Of a stretch of 64,000 nt of DNA, positions 32,850-40,920 are shown piece by piece. Numbering within the stretch: position 1 is the first letter of the stretch; every line of letters starts with the position of its first letter. The position numbers and the translations under genes are program-made. Source of the DNA: Palsa-1233 sp031367105 (lineage in GTDB: Bacteria; Gemmatimonadota; Gemmatimonadetes; Gemmatimonadales; GWC2-71-9); assembly GCA_031367105.1 (NCBI GenBank), contig JANLPG010000030.1, positions 1 to 64,000 on the forward strand, written 5' to 3'. The notes under the pieces were generated by a model that made no database searches, was not told the DNA's origin, and was given only the letters and a program-made list of their open reading frames with translations.

Positions 32850-35800
32850 TCAGCGTGGTCGAAGCGTGGTCTGGTTGTAGTCGAACTTGACGTCGGGCAG
32901 TGGCTTCAGCGTCACTGTGAAGAAGAGGGCGAAGTTGCCGGTGGCGGTCTTGGCGAAGTCGAAGGAGGCCGTCCAGTCGTGCAGATCCCGCTGCAGGCGG
33001 ATCTGTTGTGACTCGAACCGGGAGGCAGTGACGTTGTACTGGGTCTGCCAGGACACATTCCACGCCGGAGTGGGTGAGAAGGATGTGTTCAACCCGATAT
33101 TGCTCTGGTTCCCTGTCACCAGATTCAGGGGCTGGAGGAAAATGCTGTTCGGATCGGTGTTGATCGAGCCGACGGTATTTCCCGTCGGGCGCTTCCGCTG
33201 CAAGGAGTACGTCACCGAGGCCGTGAAGCCCCTGCCACTCAGTCCGGCCAGTGCGTCCGACGAGTTGAACGAGCCGGGTCGGAACCGCCGGGAGGTACTG
33301 CCGAAGTAACTCGCCGCCGGCGGAGGAGTAGTGTCGCGCTGTGCTCTCGGGTCAACTTTCCTGGCAAGGCCGAGCAGGACAGCGAGAGAGCGAAAGGTTC
33401 CGCCGCTCAGTGAGAAGTTCGCCTGCACGTTGGAGAGAAACGGCGAGAATTTCGCCGTGTCGGTGCCCACCTGCCCCTGCCAGAGGTCGTGCGTCAGCGA
33501 GAGCTGGAATCCCCGGATCAGATCGCTCTGCAACGAGTTGGTGATCGCCGGCGTAGTCCAGCCGGTTCGTCCCGGGAGCTTTGCCTGTTCGAAGTCGTAG
33601 GCCAGCTGGGATGTCGTCAACTGGAGCAGCGCGATTTTCCGCCAGTTCTTGTCGTCGGTGTTCGTGTCGCCGGCAACGGGTCGGAGCTTGCCGGAAAGCG
33701 ATTGCGACAGCGACAGCGACGCCGTCAGATTCGCCGCGGTTTCGCGCGGGATGGCGCTGCCGGCAGATCCGGAGAGCGCCCGGGCGTACTCCTCGGAGAG
33801 CAGCGCTTTCGGCGAGTATTGCAGGTTGAAGAGCGGCTGGATATTGTGTCGGAACCGTACCACCGGGCCGATCCCGCGATTGATGAAGCCGAAGAGCTGC
33901 GGTCCGATGGCGAGGCTCAACTGCAGCTTTTTCCCCTGTTGCACCCATTGGCCATTCGTCGCGGCGTTGCGCAGCAGGAACGGATTGCCGCTGCTGATGT
34001 TGGTGATACCCAGCGTTGGCGTAATCTTGAACGTCTGCTGGAACAGGATGGGAAGGTTGATCCCGGTATCCCAATTCAGGCCGCTCTGGAAGTCCCCTTG
34101 CCGGACCGTCGTCACCGTGACGGAGTCGTTCGGGTCCGGCGTGCTCAGATCGGGAATACGCTGGGTCAGGGTCCGCCGGCCGACGTCCATCCGGTCCTGG
34201 TAGGCGACCGTGTTGGCCCAATTGAACCCGCCGATCCGCAGCGGGGTCGTGAGATTCATCGTGGTATTGCGACTGCGGGAAGTCGCCACCAGACTGTCGA
34301 CCCGGCCAGGAAAGACCGCAAACTGTGCCGCGCTGGGCTGGTTGGTTGCCACATCGTTCGTCAAGGTGAACGAGGGGGACCAGGTGATGTGCTGCCCGAT
34401 CCCGAACGGATTCGGTGTCAGGGTCAGTGTCGGCAGCGACATCCGCACGCTGCCATCACTCAACGTCTGATTCCGCGTGCCGCCAAGGGTTGTCGATCCC
34501 CAGCGGAAGCGCTTGGTGAGGTTGAGCGAGCTGGTGATCTGCTGGACCGAGCGCAGGGGATCGACCGTGTTGCCTTGCAGCACGCTGGTGTTGCCGCTGT
34601 AGTTGAAGTTCAGCCGCAGCGAAGTGGCATTGTCAAACTGCTGGTTGTGGCCCCACCGGATATTCGTGGAGCGGCCACCCCCGTTCTGGCGCTCCTGATC
34701 GATGGCGAAATCGCCATCAACGAATCGGTCGCGCCAGCGATAGCGGAACTGCCCGCCGTAGCGCATATACCGATTGGCGTACCAGTCGAGCCGCACCGTC
34801 GCATCGAGGTAGTCGTTCGGTGCCCAGTAATAGCCGATGTTGGTGACCTGGCGGTTGTAACTTCGCGTCGGGCGGACGATGTCGTTGAAACCGAAGTTGG
34901 GGATCAGGATCCCCGACCGCCTGCCGAGCTTGGTGTCCTGAAAGAGGAAGGGCAGCCAGACAATCGGCACATCGCGGACGTAAAGCACGGCGGGTCGCGC
35001 GACCAGTACCGACTGTGACACCCACTTCACCTGCCCCGACTGAAAGTGGTAGTGCGGCTCGGGAAGGTCGCACGATGTGAATTCGCTGTGCGCGGCATAC
35101 AGGCGTTTGCCGGTGGAGTCCACTGCGAGGTTGCCGCGCAGGAACCAGTTGGCACCACCATCGTCGAAGGTGGTGAGGGCCTCGCCGATGACCCCTCGCT
35201 CCTGACAGGTGTCGAACTTCATCTCCCGGCCGACCAGAATCTTCCCGCCCCTTCCCCCCTCGAACATCCGCGGCTCCCCTTTGGCGGCAAGCAGGCAGCG
35301 CGCATCGTTGTAACGGATCTCCTCCGCCTCGAGGATGCTGGTGTCGCGGGAGGTGGCAGCCCGTCCCCCGAGAAACAGCCCCTCGCCATCCGGGAGCAGG
35401 ATCGCCGAGTCGCCGAGGAAACGGGTCACCGCGAAGCCCTCTCGTTTGAGGAGCAGTTGCATCACGGAGTCTGGTTCGCTGAATTTGCGTCGGGGAGCGG
35501 TGGGAATGCCGAGGCGCTTGGCAGTGGAGGAGTCAATCGCCCGCGTCCCCTGACCGGGGAGCGATCGGGCGCGGCCAGAATCGGCCGCCGGCGGACGTAG
35601 CGGCGGGTTCTGGGCGTGCAGGTCCCGCGGCCCCCCTGCCAGCAGCAGGAAGAGGAGGATGGCCCCCGCCACCTCTGCCGCTTTCCGGCGTCGCCTCTGC
35701 ACCAGGAACGCCCCGATCACCCCCAGCTCATACAGCGCGATCAGCAGCAGCGAGCAGACGATCATCGACAGGACGTCGGTGCCCGGGGAGAGGATGGCGC

Positions 35801-36416
35801 CCGCGATGCTGTTAAGCAGGATAGCGTAGCGACGAAACGCGCTGAAGCGCTTGGCGTCCATCACGCCGATCCAGGAGAGCAGCGTCATGATCAGTGGCAG
35901 CTCGAACGAGATCCCCACCGCCAGGATCACCTGAATGACGAACGAAAAATACTCGTTGAAGGTGATCTGGTTGACGAACTCATCGGCCTGAAACGAGAGC
36001 AGAAACTTGAGTGACAGCGGCACACCGTAGATCCAGCCCAGCCACGCGCCGAACAGGAAGAGCACCAGTCCCATGGCGAGGGCCGGCATCATCGCCTTCT
36101 TCTCGCGCTCGTAGAGCGCTGGCGAGAGGAACGCCCAGAGCTGATAGAGAATGACCGGTGAGGCGAGCACCAGCCCGGCCACGACGCCAAGCTTGAGGAC
36201 GATCATCACCTGTTCGGTGGGCGCCAGGATGGTGAGCTTGCCGCCGGGAAGGTACGGTGCGATCGGGACCTTGAGGAACGCGACCGCGTTGTATTTGCTG
36301 ACCAGCCAGAGCCCGATGCCCACACCAACGAACACTGCGATCAGTGCACGAATGATGCGCCCGCGAAGTTCCTCGAGGTGGTCGAGGAACGGCATCTCGC
36401 CGGCAGGATTATCCAT
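32850..36416 (-). CDS. TatC-LptD fusion: Tat translocase subunit plus LPS-assembly outer membrane protein
   Basis: One open frame of 1188 codons with two complete proteins. Residues 1-240 are TatC: N-terminal HLEELRGRI, six membrane helices, LSPALYEREKK with the conserved Glu loop, FELPLIMTLL and LYELGVIGAFLVQ. No stop follows. Residues 240-268 read as a signal peptide (RRRRK, hydrophobic core, cleavage at LHA-Q). Residues 269-1188 are LptD-like: an OstA-type N-terminal domain with SILEAEEIRYND, SEFTSCDLPEPHYHF, VARPAVLYVRDVPIVWLPFLFQD and GRRSGILIPNFGF, then a large beta barrel ending KFDYNQTTLRPR. TatC has a cytoplasmic C-terminus, so the signal could export LptD for cleavage by signal peptidase. 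A GTG at 35702 (Val239) could start LptD alone. The gene follows the Tol-Pal operon by 8 bases. Sequence error at the junction cannot be excluded. Confidence 0.88.
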   Translation of the reverse strand: MDNPAGEMPFLDHLEELRGRIIRALIAVFVGVGIGLWLVSKYNAVAFLKVPIAPYLPGGKLTILAPTEQVMIVLKLGVVAGLVLASPVILYQLWAFLSPALYEREKKAMMPALAMGLVLFLFGAWLGWIYGVPLSLKFLLSFQADEFVNQITFNEYFSFVIQVILAVGISFELPLIMTLLSWIGVMDAKRFSAFRRYAILLNSIAGAILSPGTDVLSMIVCSLLLIALYELGVIGAFLVQRRRRKAAEVAGAILLFLLLAGGPRDLHAQNPPLRPPAADSGRARSLPGQGTRAIDSSTAKRLGIPTAPRRKFSEPDSVMQLLLKREGFAVTRFLGDSAILLPDGEGLFLGGRAATSRDTSILEAEEIRYNDARCLLAAKGEPRMFEGGRGGKILVGREMKFDTCQERGVIGEALTTFDDGGANWFLRGNLAVDSTGKRLYAAHSEFTSCDLPEPHYHFQSGQVKWVSQSVLVARPAVLYVRDVPIVWLPFLFQDTKLGRRSGILIPNFGFNDIVRPTRSYNRQVTNIGYYWAPNDYLDATVRLDWYANRYMRYGGQFRYRWRDRFVDGDFAIDQERQNGGGRSTNIRWGHNQQFDNATSLRLNFNYSGNTSVLQGNTVDPLRSVQQITSSLNLTKRFRWGSTTLGGTRNQTLSDGSVRMSLPTLTLTPNPFGIGQHITWSPSFTLTNDVATNQPSAAQFAVFPGRVDSLVATSRSRNTTMNLTTPLRIGGFNWANTVAYQDRMDVGRRTLTQRIPDLSTPDPNDSVTVTTVRQGDFQSGLNWDTGINLPILFQQTFKITPTLGITNISSGNPFLLRNAATNGQWVQQGKKLQLSLAIGPQLFGFINRGIGPVVRFRHNIQPLFNLQYSPKALLSEEYARALSGSAGSAIPRETAANLTASLSLSQSLSGKLRPVAGDTNTDDKNWRKIALLQLTTSQLAYDFEQAKLPGRTGWTTPAITNSLQSDLIRGFQLSLTHDLWQGQVGTDTAKFSPFLSNVQANFSLSGGTFRSLAVLLGLARKVDPRAQRDTTPPPAASYFGSTSRRFRPGSFNSSDALAGLSGRGFTASVTYSLQRKRPTGNTVGSINTDPNSIFLQPLNLVTGNQSNIGLNTSFSPTPAWNVSWQTQYNVTASRFESQQIRLQRDLHDWTASFDFAKTATGNFALFFTVTLKPLPDVKFDYNQTTLRPR

Positions 36417-36424
36417 CGAGACGG

Positions 36425-37198
36425 CTACGGGAGTGCGCGCAACGCATCGCGGGCGAGTTTCGCCTCGTCGCTCTGCGAATAGCGATCGACCACCTGCTGG
36501 TAGTACGCTCGCGCAGCCGTGCGGTCCTGTCGGCGCTCCGCCAGCTTCCCGAGCTTGAACAGCGCCGTTGGTGCCCGGGACGACGTGGGGTACTTCGACA
36601 CCACGGCGCCGTAGTAGACGCGTGCCGAGTCGGGGACGACAGGGTCGAACGTGTCGGCCAGCCCATACGTGGCGTCGGGCGCGAGGGGCGACGTCGGGTA
36701 AAGTTCCAGCAGTCGCCGGAATCCGATCCGAGCCGATGCCACGGCGCCCTGCTGGTTCTGACCCCGCGCGGCCATATAGATCGCGTCGGCCGAAGGGGCG
36801 TTGGTCACAGCGGGGAGCCGAGTGGAATCACCGGCCGGCGTGAGGCCGGCCGGCGGTTCCGCACCGCGTACCTCGAGCTGGTTTCGCAACTCGCTCAGCC
36901 GTCGCTGACTCTGGCCCGAGAGCTCCTGCAGCGCGAGCAGGGAGCGCCGCACTTCGGTGAACTCCGACTGATTGTCGCGGGCGCCCCGCTCGAGGGCACG
37001 GGACAGCGATCCCAGCGAATCGATCCCGCGCTGTTGCAACGCGATGATTCGCGTCAGCTCTGCTGCGCGCGCCGAATCGGCACGTGCCTGGGACCGTTCG
37101 AGCACGGCAACCTGCGTCTCGACCCGCCGGACCTGGCCTGGGGTGGCACACGCCGCCGCCAGGAGCAGCGTGAGCGACGTCGCGACGCCGGCCCGCAT
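36425..37198 (-). CDS. cpoB: Tol-Pal system protein CpoB (YbgF)-like lipoprotein
   Basis: CpoB coordinates peptidoglycan synthesis with outer-membrane constriction through Tol-Pal. The 257-residue protein has a lipoprotein signal with lipobox LLLAAAC (Cys17), a trimerising coiled coil at about residues 24-110 (ETQVAVLERSQARADSARAAE, EVRRSLLALQELSGQSQRRL), a Pro/Thr linker, and C-terminal TPR repeats (AVASARIGFRRLLELYPTSPL, ARVYYGAVVSKYPTS, ARAYYQQVVDRY). E. coli CpoB is soluble, so lipidation is a difference. ATG shares its A with the pal stop (TGATG). Confidence 0.9.
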   Translation of the reverse strand: MRAGVATSLTLLLAAACATPGQVRRVETQVAVLERSQARADSARAAELTRIIALQQRGIDSLGSLSRALERGARDNQSEFTEVRRSLLALQELSGQSQRRLSELRNQLEVRGAEPPAGLTPAGDSTRLPAVTNAPSADAIYMAARGQNQQGAVASARIGFRRLLELYPTSPLAPDATYGLADTFDPVVPDSARVYYGAVVSKYPTSSRAPTALFKLGKLAERRQDRTAARAYYQQVVDRYSQSDEAKLARDALRALP

Positions 37199-37773
37199 CA
37201 GCGGGGTGCCACCAGCGACTGCGCGCCGGCGATGGCCTCGAACTCATCTCGGCGATTCTTGGCATACGCCGCTTCGTTGGGCGACGGGTCGACGGGAACC
37301 TCCCGGCCGAGCGACGCCACTTCGATGCGGGACCCATCTACGCCGAGGCGAGTCAGGTAGTCCTTCGCCGCGATCGCACGCTTCATCCCGAGCGCCAGGT
37401 TGTATTCGTCGGATCCACGCTCGTCCGCGTGGCCAGTCACCCGGATCCGCAGCGCGGGATTCGCCTTGAGGATCGCAGCTTTCCGATCGAGGCGGGCAGT
37501 GTCGTCCGGGTTGACGGCGAACTGGTCGTAATCGAAGTGGATCGTTTCGGCCAGCTGATTCACCAGCGCCGCGCGATCGGCTTCCCGACGCGCGGCCTCC
37601 GCACGGGCCATCGAGTCGGCATTGGCGGGCCGAACCAGCGGGGTCGGAGTGCTCGAGGCGGGGACGGAGCCTGCCACCGGTGCTGGAGTGGTATTCGGAT
37701 CGGCCTTCTTGCCACAGGCTCCGACCACGGTCGTCAGCCCGAGCAGGGCAACGACAAGGGCACGCTGGGTCAC
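37198..37773 (-). CDS. pal: Peptidoglycan-associated lipoprotein Pal
   Basis: Pal tethers the outer membrane to peptidoglycan. The start is GTG 37773 with GGAGG 6 bases upstream, giving 191 residues and a lipoprotein signal (TQRALVVALLGLTTVVGAC); a much longer open frame to 38205 is not protein-like. After a Thr/Pro/Ala linker the OmpA-like domain carries IHFDYDQFAVNPDD, LRIRVTGHADERGSDEYNLALGMKRA and the C-terminal peptidoglycan-binding Arg region YAKNRRDEF. It begins 14 bases after the tolB stop. Confidence 0.95.
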   Translation of the reverse strand: MTQRALVVALLGLTTVVGACGKKADPNTTPAPVAGSVPASSTPTPLVRPANADSMARAEAARREADRAALVNQLAETIHFDYDQFAVNPDDTARLDRKAAILKANPALRIRVTGHADERGSDEYNLALGMKRAIAAKDYLTRLGVDGSRIEVASLGREVPVDPSPNEAAYAKNRRDEFEAIAGAQSLVAPR

Positions 37774-37786
37774 GAGGTCCTCCACA

Positions 37787-39112
37787 TCAAGGGTTAGTGC
37801 CGCGCAATATAGGCGACCAGGCAGGCAGGCGGGCGCCCCCCGGGGTCGGCAATTGGCGCGAGGTTCCGGTTTCCAGGTCGACGATCCAGAGCTGGTCACG
37901 ACCGGTCCGATTTGAGCGGAAAACCAGGTGCCGGGAATCTGCCGCCCAACTCGGGTCTTCGTTCTGGCGGCCCGTTGACGTCTGCTGTTTGGCGGGCCGC
38001 CCGGTGCCGACCTGCCAGGTGAAGAGCTGTCGGCCGCCGGCTGCATCCCGACCGAACGCGACCGTGGTGCCGTCGGGCGACCAGTCGGGGGCATAGGACG
38101 CCCCCGTTTCGCCGGCGTCGAACGGCACCAGCACCGCCTGGTCCGTCCCGTCGGCATCCATCGCATAGATCTGCGGCGAGCCGGCCCGGGTCGACATAAA
38201 GGCAATCCGTCGTCCGTCGGGCGAATACGTCGGCGTCAGGTTGGCGGCGTACTTTCCGGTGGTCGTCAGCCGGTGCGCGCAGCACATCCGGGTCACGTCT
38301 GCCTCGAACAGATCCGTCCCCTCTTCGGCGACACGACCGAAGACGATCTTGCTGCCGTCGGGCGAGAACGACGCACCATTGTTGGTACCCGAGACCGTGG
38401 TCGGTACGGTGACACGCGTCCCGGTTGCCAGCGATTGAATGATCAGCGCACCGACGTAATCCTTGATTTCGGTGAAGGCGAACCGGGTGCCGTCGGGATG
38501 CCACGCCGGTGAAACCACCAGCCCGCCCGGGCGGCTGACCCGCACCAGATTCTGACCGTCGGCATCAATCCGCCAGATGCCGTTGTCGCGGCGGGTTCCG
38601 ATTTCGTCGGCCTTGAAGAGGATCCGGGTCGCCGCGATGCCAATGCCGCCATTGATCCAGGTCACCAGCTCGTCGCTGACCCGGTGGATCGCAAGTCGGC
38701 TCTCACCCACCCCCGCGGGGTCGAGCGGGCGCACTCCCTGCTGACGCAGCTGGCCCGCCGCGATATCGTAGAGCTTGACCTCGACTCCGGCACCGATCCG
38801 CCGCAGCTCGACCGCCCAGGCTACGCCGAGCGGCTTCAGTGTCGCCGGCACCAGCGGCGCCGTGAGCCGGCCAAGGGAATCGGGGAGGAAGGCCATCTCG
38901 TACCGATCCGAAAATGCCAAGTCGCGCTCGACGATGCGACGGATCGAGTCGAGCCCGGGCCCCGCCATTACCAGCACGCCCGGGCGAGCGCCGGCCGTAT
39001 AGTTGATCCCCAACCGGATCCGCTCAATGTCCTGTGCGCCGGCAGGCGAGGCGCGACCCACGAGCGCCAGCGTCGCGAGGGCCGCAAGCTGGAGGAACGG
39101 GACCGGCCTCAC
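37787..39112 (-). CDS. tolB: Tol-Pal system beta-propeller protein TolB
   Basis: TolB is the periplasmic partner of Pal. The 441-residue protein has a signal peptide (LALVGRASPAGAQD, about residues 1-26), an N-terminal alpha/beta domain (YTAGARPGVLVMAGPGLDSI) and a six-bladed propeller with repeated FSPDG / WSPDGTTVAF blades (SPDGSKIVFGR, YSPDGRRIAFMSTRAG, WSPDGTTVAFGRD, WAADSRHLVFRS). Length is normal. ATGA overlap with the TolA/TonB-like gene upstream, 14-base spacing to pal. Confidence 0.95.
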   Translation of the reverse strand: MRPVPFLQLAALATLALVGRASPAGAQDIERIRLGINYTAGARPGVLVMAGPGLDSIRRIVERDLAFSDRYEMAFLPDSLGRLTAPLVPATLKPLGVAWAVELRRIGAGVEVKLYDIAAGQLRQQGVRPLDPAGVGESRLAIHRVSDELVTWINGGIGIAATRILFKADEIGTRRDNGIWRIDADGQNLVRVSRPGGLVVSPAWHPDGTRFAFTEIKDYVGALIIQSLATGTRVTVPTTVSGTNNGASFSPDGSKIVFGRVAEEGTDLFEADVTRMCCAHRLTTTGKYAANLTPTYSPDGRRIAFMSTRAGSPQIYAMDADGTDQAVLVPFDAGETGASYAPDWSPDGTTVAFGRDAAGGRQLFTWQVGTGRPAKQQTSTGRQNEDPSWAADSRHLVFRSNRTGRDQLWIVDLETGTSRQLPTPGGARLPAWSPILRGTNP

Positions 39113-39786
39113 GGGCGGCGGGTCGGGGCGAAGTAGAATGCAATCGGCAGCTGGTCGCCCGCGAATCCGGACGGCAGCGGCCCGAAGGCCCGCACTCGCC
39201 CAGCCGCCTCCACTGCGCCGAGCGCGGTGAGATCGAAGTCATCGCGTCCGGAGGGCGCCGATACGACCAGATCCGTGACTGAACCATCGCGGAGAATCAC
39301 GAACGACACCTCGGCGTGCAGATTGGTTCGCGCCAGTGGCTGCTGCCACCGCAGATAAATTTGGTTGGTGATCGACCGCAGGTACTCGGGATACGGGAAC
39401 TGAAGTCCCGCCTGTCGCAACGTCACCACGTCCTGGCCGGTACTCGGCGTCGTCGATGGAATCGGCGTCACTGGCGATTGGGTGACCGGCGCCTGCTCCG
39501 CCACCTTCACCCGATCGGGCGGGTTGGACTTCATCGGCTCCGGCTTCACCGCTTTCGGCGCCAGCAGCGGTGCCGTTTCGGCCTCGGCGACGGGCGTCGC
39601 TTCGGCGGCGGACCGTCGGGGGGCCTCGGACGGTGCCGGTGCCGCCACCAACTCCACCGCATAGACGATCGGCGGACGGGTCGGCGCACGCTGCGCGACC
39701 AGCACGAGCGCCACGATCACGAGCCCGTGAACCAAGCTCGTGCCTGCCAGTCCAGCGGGGAGCGACGATGTGCGCGTGGCGCTCAC
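39109..39786 (-). CDS. TonB/TolA-like energy transducer of the Tol operon
   Basis: A 225-residue bitopic inner-membrane protein. One N-terminal helix (ASLVHGLVIVALVLVAQ, about residues 16-36) is followed by a Pro/Ala/Glu/Lys-rich periplasmic stalk (about 45-130). The C-terminal domain (about 130-220) is of TonB_C/TolA_III type: FPYPEYLRSITNQIYLRWQQP, AEVSFVILRDGSVTDLVV, and FGPLPSGF. Position between tolB and tolR means it takes the TolA role, although the sequence is closer to TonB. It overlaps both neighbours by ATGA. Confidence 0.85.
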   Translation of the reverse strand: MSATRTSSLPAGLAGTSLVHGLVIVALVLVAQRAPTRPPIVYAVELVAAPAPSEAPRRSAAEATPVAEAETAPLLAPKAVKPEPMKSNPPDRVKVAEQAPVTQSPVTPIPSTTPSTGQDVVTLRQAGLQFPYPEYLRSITNQIYLRWQQPLARTNLHAEVSFVILRDGSVTDLVVSAPSGRDDFDLTALGAVEAAGRVRAFGPLPSGFAGDQLPIAFYFAPTRRP

Positions 39787-40211
39787 GGGGGCGGGGCGGG
39801 CTCAGTGACGAGCCCCACCGAGCGGATCCCGGATGCGCTGACGACACCGAGTACGCGCGCGATCTCCCCATACCGCGTCGCCTGATCGCCCCGCACGTAG
39901 ACGACCTCCGGGCGCTGCTGGCTGACCAGCAGCCTGAAGGCGGCGCGAAACTGGTCGTAGGAGTACTGCTGCTTGTCGATCGAGATCCGGCCGTTCCGGT
40001 CGACGGTCACGTTGACCGCCTTGCTCGCCGTGATCGGGCGGGAGGACGCCTTCGGGAGCCGCACCTGGATTCCGCCCTGCATCATCGGCGCCGTGACCAT
40101 AAAGATGATTAACAGCACCAGCACCACGTCGACGAGGTTGATGATGTTGACCTCGGCGTTGAGGCGTCGCCGGTTGCGTCGTCCGCGCCCGAGTGCGCCG
40201 AGCCCGGCCAT
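39783..40211 (-). CDS. tolR: TolR/ExbD-family proton channel subunit
   Basis: TolR with TolQ forms the proton-driven motor of the Tol-Pal complex. From ATG 40211 the protein has 142 residues; a longer frame to 40337 would overlap tolQ by 125 bases and is not plausible. A basic N-terminus (GRGRRNRRR) precedes the single membrane helix with the essential Asp in NIINLVDVVLVLLIIFMVT. The periplasmic domain has the ExbD fold (VNVTVDRNGRISIDKQQYSYDQF, PEVVYVRGDQATRYGEI). One base separates it from the tolQ stop. Confidence 0.93.
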   Translation of the reverse strand: MAGLGALGRGRRNRRRLNAEVNIINLVDVVLVLLIIFMVTAPMMQGGIQVRLPKASSRPITASKAVNVTVDRNGRISIDKQQYSYDQFRAAFRLLVSQQRPEVVYVRGDQATRYGEIARVLGVVSASGIRSVGLVTEPAPPP

Positions 40212-40212
40212 C

Positions 40213-40920
40213 CTACAGCCGTCCCTCACGTCCCAGCGAGCCGATGGTCGCCTGCGCGAGCCGCTCCAGTTCCCCCTCGAATCGCTCGGTGCGGGAGGTG
40301 AAGATGTTGTACGCCACCACCGCCGGGATGGCAGCACCCAGCCCCGCAGCGGTCGCGATCAGCGCATCGGCAATCCCGGGTGCCACGGCGGCGAGATTAC
40401 TGCTCCCCTCGACGCTCAGGCCGTTGAACGACTTCATGATGCCGAGCACCGTGCCGAAAAGGCCGAGCAGCGGAGCGGTCGAGCCGATCGTGGCGAGCCA
40501 CGGAATCATCCGACCCGAATGCTCCGCCTCTTCGCGCACCCGGGTATCGAGCGTCATCGTCAGGGCCTCGAGCTGGGTCAGCGAGAGCCCGGTGCGCGAG
40601 ACGTTGGCCCGCTCCATCGCACCGTGGAGGTCGGCGATAAAAGCGGTCGAGCTCTGGACGATGGCGGCATAAGGCGAATCAGCGAGGCGCGAGGCGGCAT
40701 CGGACCGCTCATCAACCGTTCGGCTTCTGGCGGTGGCATCCTCGTAGGCGGCGCGGGCGCGAGCGAGTCGACGGAACTCCCACCACTTCGCGCCGATGAT
40801 ATACCAGGAAAGCAGCGAAGCGAGCGCACAGATCACCAGGACGGCCGATGTCTCAGTGCTCGCCGACAGAATCAGATGGAGGAGCCCAGGGACCGATGGG
40901 CCGGCAGCGTCTTGTATCAA
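40213..40920 (-). CDS. tolQ: TolQ/ExbB/MotA-family proton channel subunit
   Basis: TolQ is the pentameric stator of the Tol motor. I prefer TTG 40920, which overlaps the epimerase stop (TTGA) and has AAGGA 8 bases upstream, giving 235 residues; ATG 40941 is an alternative adding seven. Three membrane helices are visible: residues about 20-40 (AVLVICALASLLSWYIIGA), and the pair SRTG-LSLTQLEA...IPWLATIGSTAPLLGLFGTVLGI and ALIATAAGLGAAIPAVVAYNIF, which contain the conserved GLLGTV-like and Thr/Pro residues of the channel. It starts the tol genes after the epimerase. Confidence 0.92.
   Translation of the reverse strand: MIQDAAGPSVPGLLHLILSASTETSAVLVICALASLLSWYIIGAKWWEFRRLARARAAYEDATARSRTVDERSDAASRLADSPYAAIVQSSTAFIADLHGAMERANVSRTGLSLTQLEALTMTLDTRVREEAEHSGRMIPWLATIGSTAPLLGLFGTVLGIMKSFNGLSVEGSSNLAAVAPGIADALIATAAGLGAAIPAVVAYNIFTSRTERFEGELERLAQATIGSLGREGRL

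Noticed and set aside
33489..35018. A 509-codon plus-strand frame inside the fused tatC-lptD gene
   Set aside because: Antisense shadow of the LptD barrel; no domain pattern and no ribosome binding site.
37774..38205. In-frame upstream extension of pal
   Set aside because: Antigenic content is the shifted frame of tolB; the lipoprotein signal and GGAGG-preceded GTG at 37773 define the start.
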